Assembly: GCA_000442015.1 (NCBI GenBank)
Contig: KE560951.1
Location: 1-22,912, forward strand
Reading direction: 5' to 3'
DNA length: 22,912 bases
Origin: Rozella allomycis CSF55
Taxonomy: Eukaryota > Rozellomycota
The notes under the pieces were generated by a model, which worked only from the letters and a program-made list of their open reading frames with translations, made no database searches and was not told the DNA's origin. The translations under genes and the position numbers were made by a program. Shown one piece after another: positions 1 to 8,235 of this stretch. The stretch's first letter is position 1. Each line of letters opens with the position of its first letter.

Positions 1-37
1 ACTCCCCGTCCGATTTAACGAGCACTGCGAGACTTGT
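1..37 (-). repeat. 37-nt repeat, copy 1 (inverted relative to copies 2 and 3)
   Basis: These 37 nt are the exact reverse complement of 2682-2718 and 3612-3648. The flanks of all three copies differ on the ACAAGT side, which defines a sharp boundary there. The window begins inside the repeat, so its other side is not visible. The sequence, with a CTCGTTAAATCGGAC core, resembles terminal inverted repeats of Tc1/pogo-type DNA transposons, but no transposase is visible, so that is inference. It could also be a short dispersed repeat at which the assembly broke. Confidence 0.75.
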
Positions 38-296
38 TTTTCCTCATTAACCTGTCTCCATTTTTGTTCTTTAAGACAAGGCCAAGGTACTCATGTTTCA
101 GGACTTTGCTAGAATCCCACTTGGATCAGTTAACATAAACTGTTAAGCGAAACAAAATGAAAAAGGTGCCGAAACTTAGTATTATAGAATCTAGCGCTTT
201 AATCATATAAAACAATATATATTATATGGATATGTTTTTAAAACAATAATATAAGGCTAGAACAGTTTTTGACAATAAATATACACTTTCAAAAAT

Positions 297-304
297 AAAA
301 AAAA
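297..304 (-). terminator. Pol III T-run terminator of tRNA-Arg
   Basis: A run of eight T on the minus strand starts two bases after the tRNA discriminator base. This is the usual RNA polymerase III stop signal. Confidence 0.75.
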
Positions 305-305
305 C

Positions 306-378
306 TAATCGTGGCGGGACTCGAACCCGCAGCCTTCAGATCCGAAGTCTGACGCGCTATCCATTGCGCCACACGATC
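306..378 (-). tRNA. tRNA-Arg (anticodon TCG)
   Basis: A complete 73-nt tRNA cloverleaf is on the minus strand. The 7-bp acceptor stem pairs GATCGTG with CACGATT (one G-U), followed by discriminator A. The D arm contains GCGC..GCGC, the anticodon loop is CTTCGGA with anticodon TCG (plus-strand bases 343-345), and the T arm has the GGTTCGAGTCC core (B box). The A-box-like sequence TGGCGCAATGG is present. There is no intron and no encoded CCA. It reads CGA (and by wobble CGN) arginine codons. A T8 run follows directly. Confidence 0.97.
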
Positions 379-534
379 AGCTGCTTATTGAGCAATCTTT
401 TGGTATATAAATTTAACATAGCACCGGCTTTCTTTCTTGATTGTGTAAATATAATGGGCGAACACGGGACAGTAGTGAAAATATCAAGGATTTTTTTGGG
501 AAACTTCAATAGTTCTTAATTTTATTTAACATCG

Positions 535-936
535 TCATTCCATAACTTTATTCATCAATTGATCTCTTGGTACCAAATATGGAAGGCAACTCATGCAAGA
601 GCAAACATGATATCTCTTCTGATAAAGATTGTAAATGTTCTTGCACCCATATTTTGATCTGCTATTTATCATTGGACAAGTATTCTTCAGTCTGAATTTA
701 ACACCTGGAATATCTGCATAAACTTTATATTCAAATAGCGCTGAATTGTATATGCTAATATTTGTGTTGTTGTTTCCTCTCACAGAAACCAATTTAAAAA
801 CCGTTTGCTCCTTACATTTGGCCTTTATGGTCTTTTTAATCAATACACATCGACGGTTTCCTGAATTAGGCTTCTTTGGTTTGACAAATACTATGCTTTG
901 GATTATTCCTCTGAATTGTGGTTGCTTGATGTACAT
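535..936 (-). CDS. MRPS12: mitochondrial small-subunit ribosomal protein uS12m (divergent)
   Basis: uS12 is a core protein of the decoding centre, here the mitochondrial version encoded in the nucleus. The diagnostic motif KPKKPNSGNRRCVL is followed by PGVKFRLK and RSKYGCK, matching the S12 signatures KPNS..RKV, LPGVKYH and RSKYG. The first ATG in frame gives 133 aa. The frame stays open upstream to about 1005 without another ATG, so a short unseen 5' exon or presequence is possible. The middle, normally the G/IPGEGHNLQEH segment, is not recognisable: about 50 residues lie between the PNS and PGVK motifs against about 43 in bacteria. A GT..AG segment there would break the frame if spliced, so I treat it as coding divergence. 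AATAAA follows the TGA stop (minus strand, 521-526). Confidence 0.8.
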   Translation of the reverse strand: MYIKQPQFRGIIQSIVFVKPKKPNSGNRRCVLIKKTIKAKCKEQTVFKLVSVRGNNNTNISIYNSALFEYKVYADIPGVKFRLKNTCPMINSRSKYGCKNIYNLYQKRYHVCSCMSCLPYLVPRDQLMNKVME

Positions 937-1204
937 GGACTGGTGGCGAAGTTCCAATATGTCAATGTGAACAATGAAAACTGTCGTAAAATTTAATGAA
1001 ACATATTAAAATCAATATCATGGATTGATATTTTCATTTTTGTAATTATTTGTGGACTAAGCTAATCTACCCGCAATAGGGCAGCGTGGAATTGGAACTA
1101 CTCCATGCAAAACTCAAGGAGAAAAAACTGGAAAATTAGTAAGCATTTCATTATATCCTACATTATTATGAAACTGTATAGCGTGTATAGTGATTTATAT
1201 TGCT

Positions 1205-2321
1205 TTATTTTTGCTCATAGGAACGAACGATCTTCTCCGCCTTTTTTACAACTCTTAGAATGCAAAATTGAATCATTACCAGGAAGATCTACAACTTTTC
1301 CTTGGTATTCAAAGGCTCCAATACCTCGATCTATGTGTTCCTGATACTTTTGAACTATTTCCAGTGCTGACTTATATTCTGGATATATGAGAAATATTTA
1401 TCGTACCTTTTTCAGAGGGTGAGAATAAGCCTTGTATAACTTTGATTTGATCAGGATGAATGGCTTGCTAATTCCAATTTTAATCCATGAATTACTTTTC
1501 CTGTGTATCCCATGGAGCGACCCATGGTACATTCGCGTTCAAGTTTTTGAGTGTCTTTATAATCCAGACACACCATATCAATTGCTTGTAAACCAAAAGA
1601 CTTGGCTATCAAGGAGCAGACAGATAGAATTACCGCATAAAGCCAAAGCGGATCTGGGGTAAAGTAGTTCCATACCTTTATCTGATCTTATAATATCTTT
1701 CACATCAATTTTGTTTATATACCAGATTCAGCACAAAAATCTTCAGCAGAAAACTAATAACAGATACAAAATCTTGGTACCACTAAACCGGCCAATCTCG
1801 AAGAAGAAAGACAAATATCTTTCATCGAGCTAAAAGCTTTGGAGCTTTCAATACATGCCAATAGTTGTATGTTTGTTCTATAATGTATAATGATTATATG
1901 TACTTGGTCCTTTTGGCATTCAAATAGTACTCCACAAAATTTATCATCGACGGTTGTTCCACTTTCGGCAGAACAATAGAATCAATGTCACACTCTGCAA
2001 TGCAATTTAAATCATCAATTTCGAATCCTTGTATAAAAAGAATGCAAAGAATACCCGATCCAATAGCATTCATGCGTATTGACACTTCCCTTCCGTTTCT
2101 TTTAAAATCCAAATTAATATATGTCATGGATTATTTACTTTAATAGCTTTGTAAATCATATTTCTAGCATCAACCTTGCCATTTAACGGAACTCCATCTT
2201 CGAGATCAAATACTATAGTATCCGCCATAAGAATGGATGCCTTTTCAATTTTCTTCATGCTATTTCCTGGGACATTGAATATACAACGTCTCGAGAATAA
2301 GGCACGCGCAATGGAAGACAT
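1205..2321 (-). CDS. CLYBL: citramalyl-CoA lyase, mitochondrial (CLYBL-like), ten exons
   Basis: CLYBL cleaves citramalyl-CoA to pyruvate and acetyl-CoA in mitochondria, which clears itaconyl-CoA. Nine introns of 26-29 nt lie at 2110-2138, 2028-2054, 1878-1903, 1754-1780, 1697-1722, 1606-1633, 1468-1495, 1379-1406 and 1252-1279. Splicing gives 870 nt, 289 aa, with no stop. Family landmarks in order: VPGN near the N-terminus, VFDLEDGVP (Mg-binding acidic motif), SIRMNAIGSG, IVLPKVE, FSAEDF, SFGLQAID, MGYTGKQAIHPDQI, SPSEKEY and IGAFEYQGKVVDLP near the C-terminus. The chosen start gives a basic presequence, MSSIARALFSRR; an ATG at 2351 would add ten residues. Human CLYBL is 340 aa, so the segment around the third and fourth introns is shorter here. 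The first intron ends in TG, not AG. The stop codon lies inside AATAAA. Confidence 0.92.
2110..2138 (-). other. 29-nt intron 1 of CLYBL with a non-canonical TG 3' end
   Basis: The 5' end is GTAAAT. The 3' end reads TTAATTTG, followed by exon GAT TTT. It is phase 0. Excising exactly this piece joins the KAIK and DFKRNG segments with no gap or insertion against the family (24 residues from ARN to RMN, as in human). Both AG dinucleotides downstream within 60 nt put the reading frame wrong. Confidence 0.75.
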
Positions 2322-2681
2322 ACAAAATTCATAAATAATCAACTGAGGCATAATAATTGACAACAGGTCCACGGGAGAATATTATTCGTTTAAAAATTAA
2401 CATTATTCCTCATTAATCAATTCAGGTCATGCAAAGTTCTATAAATTTATAGTTTCAAAATGATAATAAATGTCTTAATTCTGCTGTGTTTTCTTTGTGA
2501 ACAGTAAAACACGACGAAATGAACTTTCAATCCTCAAGAATTAAATTGGTGTCTTTACTGCATGAAACAAGCACACAAACCTCAAAACACTTTTGACATT
2601 CTAATTTTTAAATATCACTAAACGCAGAGCTACGTAACAGTAAAAATGTTCAAAAGATATCGACAGGGTACCCTGGTGGCT
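2322..2681. other. intergenic region upstream of CLYBL
   Basis: I see no gene that I can support. It must hold the CLYBL promoter on the minus strand. An ATG on the plus strand at 2646 opens a frame that runs into the 37-nt repeat up to the N at 2730 (about 28 codons), but nothing supports it as a real exon. Confidence 0.4.
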
Positions 2682-2718
2682 ACAAGTCTCGCAGTGCTCG
2701 TTAAATCGGACGGGGAGT
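2682..2718 (+). repeat. 37-nt repeat, copy 2
   Basis: Identical to copy 3 at 3612-3648 and the reverse complement of 1-37. It is followed by a short AT-rich stretch and a single N at 2730. Right after the N comes ACTTGT, the outer six bases expected of an inverted second end. This suggests that an element was collapsed to its ends by the assembler. Confidence 0.8.
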
Positions 2719-2960
2719 TTATAATTAAANACTTGTGGTTCCTTTGGGATCGCTTTGGATTTCAAAACTTACTATTTCAGAATCTTATTTTGGGATGATT
2801 CCATAATTGCTGACAGTTGACAGTTGACAGTTGACACCATTTTATTTATCATTGCTTCGAGTTGATGTCAGTGTCTTTATCCACTCTCTCCAGGCGCAGT
2901 AGGATTTATATATTTTTGTAATCCTTATTGTTCATAATAGGGTGAATCAAAAATAAAATC

Positions 2961-3086
2961 ATGTCTCATCAATCAATGGCAGAGCCTTTTGGCTTTTCTG
3001 CCATGATTGACCTAATCGGTGTGTTTTCTTCATGCGGACGACCTTCCAAATTCCAAATTACCAGCGACTTTCTAGTCGCGTTGTGA
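2961..3086 (+). CDS. 41-codon ORF inside unit A, function unknown
   Basis: An ATG opens a 41-aa frame with a hydrophobic core, MIDLIGVFSS, followed by KFQITSDFLVAL and a TGA. Beyond the TGA the same frame continues with MDLPLKYDIDISLF before a TAA. The pattern faintly resembles the first two strands of a telomere-binding (POT1-type) OB fold, but that is weak inference. The ORF is unchanged in unit B (3850-3975). It could be a relic exon or chance. Confidence 0.25.
   Translation: MSHQSMAEPFGFSAMIDLIGVFSSCGRPSKFQITSDFLVAL
2969..3010. repeat. 42-nt imperfect palindrome, unit A
   Basis: The arms TCAATCAATGGCAGA and TCTGCCATGATTGA pair with one bulged A. A nested GCC-TTTT-GGC stem lies inside. 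The same palindrome occurs in unit B at 3858-3899. It lies within the 41-codon ORF. Confidence 0.7.
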
Positions 3087-3254
3087 ATGGATTTACCATT
3101 AAAATACGATATCGACATATCGTTATTTTAAGTCCATTAAATGATTTTTTATTTACAATTTAATGTCTTTGATAAAAAGTTAATTATGCATTACAGGCAG
3201 CGCCTTTTTCGAATAGTACTCTTCTCCACAAATAATAATACTCCGATGAATAAN

Positions 3255-3540
3255 TGCCATGGAAATTGTGATCAAATCTAAAATTTAATCGATATGTATT
3301 TCATTTTACCCTTTGCTTCTATCGCTACTGAATTCATCTACCGTTGTCCTCCTGCGAATCCCGAATCTGAGTCTCCATAATTTTGTTCTAATAAGTGACT
3401 GTCTAAAAATTGTAGCATTTAATTAATATACATTATAATTGTATGATCGATTCGAATGTAAACTTTTCTACACCATGGAATTCAAACTAGGTGTAACATG
3501 CGATTCTTATGGCTCTAAAGCGCCAATAAAGAAAATAAAA
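3255..3540 (+). other. sequence between two N joins, possible truncated gene start
   Basis: This 286-bp piece is bounded by single Ns at 3254 and 3541 and is found nowhere else in the window. A CACC-ATGG start at 3475 opens a 22-codon frame beginning MEFKLGVTCDSYGSKAP, which is cut off by the N. Alternatively, the AATAAA at 3524 marks the 3' end of a plus-strand gene. I cannot choose between these. Confidence 0.25.
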
Positions 3541-3545
3541 NAAAT

Positions 3546-3611
3546 AGGATATCGACATATCATTATTTTAAGTCCATTGAATGATTTTTTATTTACAATT
3601 TAATGCCTTTG
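3546..3611 (+). repeat. unit C, diverged fragment of the tandem unit
   Basis: This matches 3106-3171 of unit A with only a few differences (for example CATATCAT for CATATCGT, CATTGAATG for CATTAAATG, AATGCC for AATGTC). It then stops sharply at the 37-nt repeat, where units A and B continue instead with AAAAAGTTAATTATG. Confidence 0.75.
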
Positions 3612-3648
3612 ACAAGTCTCGCAGTGCTCGTTAAATCGGACGGGGAGT
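3612..3648 (+). repeat. 37-nt repeat, copy 3
   Basis: Identical to copy 2. It directly follows the truncated unit C and is followed by an N at 3660 and then by TCTTGT and unit B. This repeats the arrangement seen at copy 2. Confidence 0.8.
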
Positions 3649-3660
3649 TTATATTCACAN

Positions 3661-4143
3661 TCTTGTGGTTCCTTTGTTTGGATTTCAAAACTTATTATTT
3701 CAGAATCTTATTTTGGGATGATTCCATAATTACTGACAGTTGACACCATTATATTTATCATTGCTTTCGCGTTGATGTCAGTGTCTTTATCCTCCTATAT
3801 ATTTTTGTAATCCTTATTGTTCATAATAGGGTGAATCAAAAATAAAATCATGTCTCATCAATCAATGGCAGAGCCTTTTGGCTTTTCTGCCATGATTGAC
3901 CTAATCGGTGTGTTTTCTTCATGCGGACGACCTTCCAAATTCCAAATTACCAGCGACTTTCTAGTCGCGTTGTGAATGGATTTACCATTAAAATACGATA
4001 TCGACATATCGTTATTTTAAGTCCATTAAATGATTTTTTATTTACAATTTAATGTCTTTGATAAAAAGTTAATTATGCATTACAGGCAGCGCCTTTTTCG
4101 AATAGTACTCTTCTCCACAAATAATAATACTCCGATGAATAAT
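3661..4143 (+). repeat. tandem unit B, leading into the glycosyltransferase gene
   Basis: Second full copy of the unit described at 2731. It includes the palindrome (3858-3899) and the 41-codon ORF (3850-3975). It runs without an N into the upstream region of the gene at 4206, so this copy shows the true downstream neighbour. Confidence 0.75.
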
Positions 4144-4205
4144 GTAAGGCCAAATTCGTATGAATCCTTTCAGTGCTAAATTGGTCGAATTTTCCTAAAA
4201 TTGTT

Positions 4206-5714
4206 ATGAAGGACATGTTAATTAGGAACCTGAAGAAGGGACTATGGGCGTCCATTTTTATAGCATTTGTCACTTTTGCTATATCTTATGCCAGTTTGAA
4301 ATACAGAGGAACTCATAAACTGGATCGTACATTTCAGTCACTTGTAAACGTTACTGACAAGCAAAAGTACTTTGAAAGAGAATGCCTTAAGCTTCCTAAA
4401 TTGCAGTACAGTGAAGACGATAAAAGAATACCATCATGTCCATTTATCTCGGGTGATACGTATAGATCATTCTGCCATCACGTTTTTGATGACTCTACGC
4501 CTCCTTCAGTTTACTATTACAAAGCGGGTCGAATTAAGAAGAATGAATTAGTGTTTGTTGCTACACATATCTTGGATAAAGTCTCACCTGCTCTTCTTCA
4601 AAATGCCAAAGAACCATATATTTTAATCACATCTAACAGTGACGATTCCGCGCCAAATAATTTTCAAGACTTACTCAAATCTGAAAAGTTAATTGCTTGG
4701 TTTCCTCAAAATGCTGATATGATTCATGAAAAAGTTTATCCCATTCCAATTGGTTTGGCTAATTACATGTGAGATCACGGAAACTTTCATTTAATTAATG
4801 AGTTGTCGGCAAAAATAAAAAGATTTGCTGATAGGAAAACGCTTTTGTGCATAAACTTTGGGTATAGTGAGTCATCAAGAAAAAATATTGAATCAAAGTT
4901 TCGTGGAATGAAAAATGTAAAGTTTTTACAAAGTAGAGTGGATTTCAAAGANAACTTACTCAAATCTGAAAATTTAATTGCTTGGTTTCCTCAAAATGCT
5001 GATATGGTTCATGAAAAAGTTTATCCGCTTCCTATTGGATTGGCCAATTACATGTGGGATCACGGAAACTTTCATTTGATTAATGAGTTGTCAGCAAAAA
5101 GAAAAAGATTTGCTGATAGGAAAACGCTGCTCTATATAAACTTTGGGTATAGTGAATCATCAAGAAAAAATATTGAAGCAAAGTTCCGTGGAATGAAAAA
5201 TGTAAAGTTTTTACAAAGTAGAGTGGATTTCAAAGAATATTTGGAGCATATGATGGATTCAAAGTTTGTTTTAAGCCCTAGAGGTCATGGGATTGATTGC
5301 CACCGAAGCTGGGAGTCAATGATCATGGGTGCCGTTCCTATAGTTTTATCTACGGCGATAGACGAGGCATTTAGAAATACTAAAAGGGCAATAATCTTAG
5401 ATTCATGGGATGAGTTGAGTGTAGAATTATTGGAGTCGTATGATCCAGGTGAAGATATTATTCCNCAACGCTAGAGGTCATGAGATTGATTGCCACCGAA
5501 TCTGGGAGTCATTGATCATGGGTGCCGTTCCTATAGTTTATCTACGGCGATAGATGAGGCATTTAGAAATACTAAAAGGACAATAATTTTAGATTCATGG
5601 GATGAATTGAGTGTAGAATTATTGGAGTCGTATGATCCAGGTGAAGATATTATTCCTGACGTTCTCTACGCGAAATTCTGGTATGACGAAATTAATTCAA
5701 AAAGAATTCCTTAG
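4206..5714 (+). CDS. exostosin-like type II membrane glycosyltransferase, broken by assembly joins
   Basis: The product looks like a Golgi glycosyltransferase: a short cytosolic tail, one membrane anchor (about residues 12-30, FIAFVTFAISYASL), a lumenal stem, then an exostosin-like domain. The domain carries YILITSNSDD, VYPIPIGLANYM and the strong motif SPRGHGIDCHRSWESMIMG..PIV, typical of this superfamily's nucleotide-sugar site. Acceptor and donor cannot be inferred. Ns at 4952 and 5465 each sit between near-identical segments: 4669-4951 with 4954-5236, and 5278-5464 with 5471-5656. Counting each once gives about 343 aa in one frame. The first copy has TGA (4770-4772) where the second has TGG. 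The third segment has a one-base deletion in a T run. I read this as merged alleles or paralogues, not one decayed gene. The upstream GTG at 4173 is not needed as a start. AATAAA is at 5721-5726. Confidence 0.75.
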
Positions 5715-5776
5715 AATGTGAATAAAACCTATTCTTCTTGATTGTCATTTAATTTAAGTAATTTATTTGATTTAAG

Positions 5777-8233
5777 TTATGATTTAATTACTGTCACGCA
5801 ATCTGTAAGCATACCCGTAAACACTTCAAAGAGCTTGGTCGAGGAAAATTGCGAATTGCTTATTTTGACATACTTGATGCCAACTTTAAGTATCGCTGCC
5901 ACAATAATCTCAACTTTTTCAACGCAGTCAATCTCAACAGTGAAGGAAATGTCAATGTGCTCTATTGGAGATCCTCTCAATGAATTAATCAGCTCGTGTA
6001 ACTGATCTGAAGACATTTCGTTTCTCGATATATTCAAGTACTTTATTCTTTTTAATCTTAATCCTAATGTCTTCCAAATTCCAATATCTGGAGTCCGAAA
6101 TGCATTTACTAGCGTAAGCCTTTCAAGTTTGGAATCTTCTAACCCAGAAATAAAGGAAAAAGATGCTTTGGAATTCATATTCATTCCAGTTAGACTGAAT
6201 TCTTCAAGATTGCTAATTATTTTTCCCAACATTTCTGCATGGTCTGGATCTAATCTATTCAAACGATCAATAAAAATTTGGCCAAAGTCAAGTTTTTTAA
6301 TATTTGGGGCGATTTGTTGAAGTAAATGAAGGAGTCCCATTTTTGTTGTTGCCATTAAATGAAGATAAAGTTCTTCAATCTGATTATCGCCAAGATTAAT
6401 CAAATGTTTTTGAGCAACAACTCTTTCAAGACTCAACTTTTTGATTTTGGAATTTGATATTTCAGATATTATGCTTCCAACAAGCTCTGGATCAGACATG
6501 CCCACAATGAAAAGATGTTCTAAATTTTTGAAAGAACCAGAGAAGAATGTCTTATAATATTCAGAAGAATTATCAACGCAGTCAAAAAACATTTCATGAT
6601 GACAAGAGCATTCACAATTGCATGCCTCATTATGTACATCTTTGCAAACACAGCTACTATCATTTTTGTTGTCTATTTGTCCAGAAAGATGAAGTTGGGA
6701 AATGTCCAAAGATGTTATTTTCGTACTTGACAAGTGAGACCCCAGTATTCTTAATTGATCCAGCGCCATTTTAGCATTCCTTAAATTCAATATCTTGATA
6801 TTCCTAAAACTTTTAAAAAGATTATTCATTTTATAAAGTGACACTTTCTCAAAATTACTGCCAAACAAATCAAGAGAATTTATAGCATCAAATTTCAGCA
6901 AGGAATCAGCCAACAAACTGGCTCCAATGTCATCAAATCGAATATGGTGAAGGATAAGATTTTCAATTTTGTCAAGCTCGCTTAAATTTCTAATAATGGA
7001 AAATTCACTTCTATACACATCAGCGTCGATATTGAAAATGAACCTGCTGGTGCTGAAGAATGGCTGAAAATATTTCAAGGTATCAAAATACAGATCAATA
7101 GAAGAGAACACAACATCAATCTTGATATTCTCCCAAAATTCCTTTTCCCAATTGGCTCTTATGTAAAATTCCTCCAAATTTCCAATGTGGGCGTATACGC
7201 GAAAGTGATAGTCAATTGAATCATGCGTCATCTCTAAAGCTTGGAAAAGCGATAGCACAGAGCATAAATAAGCAAAGTGCTCTTTGTAAATAGGATTCTC
7301 TTCTAAATACCTATAGACTTGTTGGCCGGTAAAATTTTCAAAATTTACATTTTTCATTTTCATTAGTTTGAATGGATTAGGATAATTGTCTAAATTTGAG
7401 GCAGGTGTTTTAAAAGCTAAAACCTTATCTGGCAAAACAAACGTGTCATCGTTAGCGATAGGCCTCATATCACGAGCTGGAGAGGCAGAAGTTTGGGAAT
7501 CAACCCTATGGGTGACAGCCACAGACTTTGCTCGAGTTCCAGAGCTTGATTTTGTCTGCTCTGGCCTTGAAAGAGCTACAGATGTAATTTTGGTCTGCGT
7601 CGACTTTGAAATCGTTTCCGGTTTCTGTGCAGGTCTTTTAGGGACTAATCTTACATTGGTCTGCGTATATTTGGAATGAGTTTGAGGTTTAACATTTGTC
7701 TGTGCAGGATTTTGATTTTCAGAATTGACATTTGTATGCACAGGTTTTAAAACGCCAGATGTAAATATGGTCTGCGTAGACCTTGAAAGTTTTTGAGTTG
7801 TCTGCGTAGACTTTGAAAATGTTACATATCTGACATTGGTCGGTGCATGTACTACAGATCTAACTATGGTCTGCGTAGACATTGAAAGAGATTTAGGTTT
7901 AGCATTCGTCTGCGTAGGTCTTGAAGTTGTTTCATGAGTCGCACTGGGCTGGCCGATTGTTTCTGTCTCAGCGTTGGCATTAGACGTCCCGCCATTCTTT
8001 TCTTGACCTATTTCTATTTCCTTGCTCTTTAGAGTCCCGTTCTCTTTTTCTTTTTCTTTTATAGCCTCGTCCTCTTCTTTACTTCCATCCTCGATGTAAC
8101 ACCACTTTCCATCATTATACACCTTGGCAGGGTAACTTCCATCATTTACTTCCCTCAAACCAATAAAACGTTTGTGAATACCAGTGTAAGATATGATTTT
8201 GAAAAGACACAACAATAGAATTAGAATATTCAT
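5777..8233 (-). CDS. secreted leucine-rich-repeat protein with six TQT (LC8-binding type) motifs
   Basis: A single-exon 818-aa protein. Residues 1-18 (MNILILLLCLFKIISYTG) form a signal peptide. Residues 51-80 are charged (KEEDEAIKEKEKE). Residues 100-250 are disordered, with TQT at 107-109, 120-122, 143-145, 153-155, 190-192 and 212-214, mostly as [KR][SY]TQT, plus degenerate AQT, EQT and SQT copies. From about 290 to the end there are RNI-like leucine-rich repeats (LDLFGSNF, LNLRNAKMALDQL, LDISQLHLSG, LNISRNEMSSDQL). A Cys/His-rich insert CVCKDVHNEACNCECSCHH lies near residue 525. [KR]xTQT is the known anchor for dynein light chain LC8, normally cytosolic or nuclear. The start is fixed by the signal peptide. 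It converges on the glycosyltransferase gene; AATAAA is at 5762-5767 on the minus strand. No orthologue is recognised, and host targeting is inference. Confidence 0.85.
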   Translation of the reverse strand: MNILILLLCLFKIISYTGIHKRFIGLREVNDGSYPAKVYNDGKWCYIEDGSKEEDEAIKEKEKENGTLKSKEIEIGQEKNGGTSNANAETETIGQPSATHETTSRPTQTNAKPKSLSMSTQTIVRSVVHAPTNVRYVTFSKSTQTTQKLSRSTQTIFTSGVLKPVHTNVNSENQNPAQTNVKPQTHSKYTQTNVRLVPKRPAQKPETISKSTQTKITSVALSRPEQTKSSSGTRAKSVAVTHRVDSQTSASPARDMRPIANDDTFVLPDKVLAFKTPASNLDNYPNPFKLMKMKNVNFENFTGQQVYRYLEENPIYKEHFAYLCSVLSLFQALEMTHDSIDYHFRVYAHIGNLEEFYIRANWEKEFWENIKIDVVFSSIDLYFDTLKYFQPFFSTSRFIFNIDADVYRSEFSIIRNLSELDKIENLILHHIRFDDIGASLLADSLLKFDAINSLDLFGSNFEKVSLYKMNNLFKSFRNIKILNLRNAKMALDQLRILGSHLSSTKITSLDISQLHLSGQIDNKNDSSCVCKDVHNEACNCECSCHHEMFFDCVDNSSEYYKTFFSGSFKNLEHLFIVGMSDPELVGSIISEISNSKIKKLSLERVVAQKHLINLGDNQIEELYLHLMATTKMGLLHLLQQIAPNIKKLDFGQIFIDRLNRLDPDHAEMLGKIISNLEEFSLTGMNMNSKASFSFISGLEDSKLERLTLVNAFRTPDIGIWKTLGLRLKRIKYLNISRNEMSSDQLHELINSLRGSPIEHIDISFTVEIDCVEKVEIIVAAILKVGIKYVKISNSQFSSTKLFEVFTGMLTDCVTVIKS
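7590..7935 (-). repeat. degenerate coding repeats (TCTGCGTAGAC on the plus strand)
   Basis: Variants of the plus-strand string GTCTGCGTAGACNTTGAAA recur at irregular intervals, encoding S(K/R)STQT on the minus strand. The DNA similarity suggests fairly recent internal duplication of the motif block within the LRR-protein gene. Confidence 0.7.
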
Positions 8234-8235
8234 CT

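Larger units (their letters stand above)
2731..3253 (+). repeat. tandem unit A (about 520 bp)
   Basis: This stretch is repeated as unit B (3661-4143). The last roughly 300 bp of A and B are identical. The first part differs by small indels: three copies of a TGACAGT heptamer (2811-2835) against one in B, and a stretch ending in CAGGCGCAG that is absent from B. Each unit follows a 37-nt repeat plus N. The unit ends at an N (3254), after which unrelated sequence follows, whereas unit B runs on into the glycosyltransferase gene. Two alleles or two unmerged contig ends of one locus are as likely as a real tandem duplication. Confidence 0.75.

Noticed and set aside
730-760. A GTGAG..TTAG segment of 29 nt inside uS12m that looks like an intron.
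   Set aside because: Removing it shifts the frame to an early TGA and does not restore the usual central loop.
746-970. Plus-strand frame opposite uS12m.
   Set aside because: It is a shadow of the uS12m coding strand without recognisable features.
4770-4772. TGA might encode Trp in this genome, since TGA replaces TGG in one glycosyltransferase copy.
   Set aside because: TGA ends uS12m and the AcrB-like gene, and conserved Trp positions elsewhere (for example VWLREN, DNWRVLHG, FWD in UTP4) use TGG. A mutated copy is simpler.
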